Shown piece after piece: positions 21,562 to 21,687 of a DNA stretch of 21,687 nt; position 1 is the stretch's first letter, and each line of letters opens with the position of its first letter. The translations under genes and the position numbers were made by a program. The DNA is from Deinococcus radiopugnans ATCC 19172 (GTDB lineage: Bacteria > Deinococcota > Deinococci > Deinococcales > Deinococcaceae): the NCBI RefSeq assembly GCF_006335125.1, contig NZ_VDMO01000039.1, positions 1-21,687 on the forward strand, read 5' to 3'. Under the pieces are notes generated by a model. The model searched no databases and was not told the DNA's origin. It worked only from the letters and a program-made list of their open reading frames with translations.

Positions 21562-21687
21562 TAGAGGCTGCCAAGAACCCTACCCAAGAAAGGGCCTGAT
21601 TTTCGCCAGCATCAGAACGCAAGCGGCCACGAAATGAAAGCCGATCAGGGTGGAAGAAAGGCGTTCCAGATCTCGCCCCAGGCGACG
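21562..21687. mobile_element. Partial IS5-like element continuing past the window
   Basis: The META frame breaks at CTAG (21561-21564). What follows (GAGGCTGCCAAGAACC) leads directly into the 3' end of a transposase gene on the minus strand. The other end is outside the window. Confidence 0.55.
21580..21687 (-). CDS. Transposase C-terminus, partial (IS5/IS4-like)
   Basis: 35 codons, open to the window edge and ending in TAG at 21580. The sequence [20 protein letters not shown] followed by VLMLAKI is the end of the DDE transposases common in Deinococcus IS5-like elements (a D-E-R-L helix, then a hydrophobic F-V-A helix). It is not the same as the transposase at 16522. The catalytic region lies beyond the window. 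Confidence 0.6.
   Translation of the reverse strand, partial: RRLGRDLERLSSTLIGFHFVAACVLMLAKIRPFLG

Noticed and set aside
1..21687. CRISPR array, tRNA, rRNA or replication origin
   Set aside because: No regularly spaced repeats, no cloverleaf or rRNA-like segment, and no iteron cluster were seen by eye.

Overview
The window looks like accessory DNA of a Deinococcus or close relative, possibly from a plasmid or other variable replicon. The assignment rests on high GC with strong GC3 bias, protein families and insertion sequences typical of that genus, and several genes that start 5-7 nt after a TANNNT -10 box with no Shine-Dalgarno sequence (leaderless starts at 1186, 1732, 8047 and 11836). 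This was judged by eye; no database search was run.

Layout. 1-2016: the 3' end of a large MmeI/PglX-like DNA methyltransferase, a DUF6504-like gene running into it antisense, and two small hypothetical genes. 1990-2688: an HD-GYP phosphohydrolase. 2755-4985: mobile DNA, comprising a DUF2726 gene cut off by an IS4-family element whose transposase is multiply broken, then a serine resolvase with a stop at codon 2 and a set of inverted repeats resembling a resolution site. 5044-7952: an ABC1/UbiB-type kinase-like membrane protein, a 51-aa ORF and a DoxX-type membrane protein, all on the minus strand. 8047-8841: a leaderless DUF2971 gene.

8900-12366 is the most coherent system. A PadR repressor is divergent from a four-gene minus-strand operon: HrtB/MacB-like permease, ABC ATPase, a four-helix membrane protein and an IsdG-type haem monooxygenase that keeps the Asn/Trp/His triad. 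Two perfect palindromes sit in the divergent region. One covers both the padR -10 and the operon -35; the other lies just downstream of the operon's predicted transcription start. I read this as a PadR-controlled haem (or other hydrophobic toxin) export and degradation module.

12569-14383 is an IS graveyard: a 5'-truncated IS3 element, a fragment of a probable BTAD-type regulator, and a 348-bp internally deleted ISL3 element with 30-bp terminal repeats. 14489-16363 encodes a lipoprotein alpha/beta hydrolase with its own terminator. Directly beyond it is a complete IS5-like element (16452-17571) with 18-bp perfect terminal repeats. 17875-18927 is a membrane diguanylate cyclase. 19039-21116 is a two-gene operon of a MerR/GyrI-like regulator and a BAAT-type hydrolase, behind a classical MerR promoter with a 19-bp spacer and central dyad. 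The window ends in a META-domain gene apparently interrupted by another IS5-like element.

At least three host genes (DUF2726, the BTAD-like gene, META) end at IS boundaries, and the resolvase and two transposases are pseudogenes, so the region is under heavy IS turnover. No CRISPR array, rRNA or tRNA was seen.
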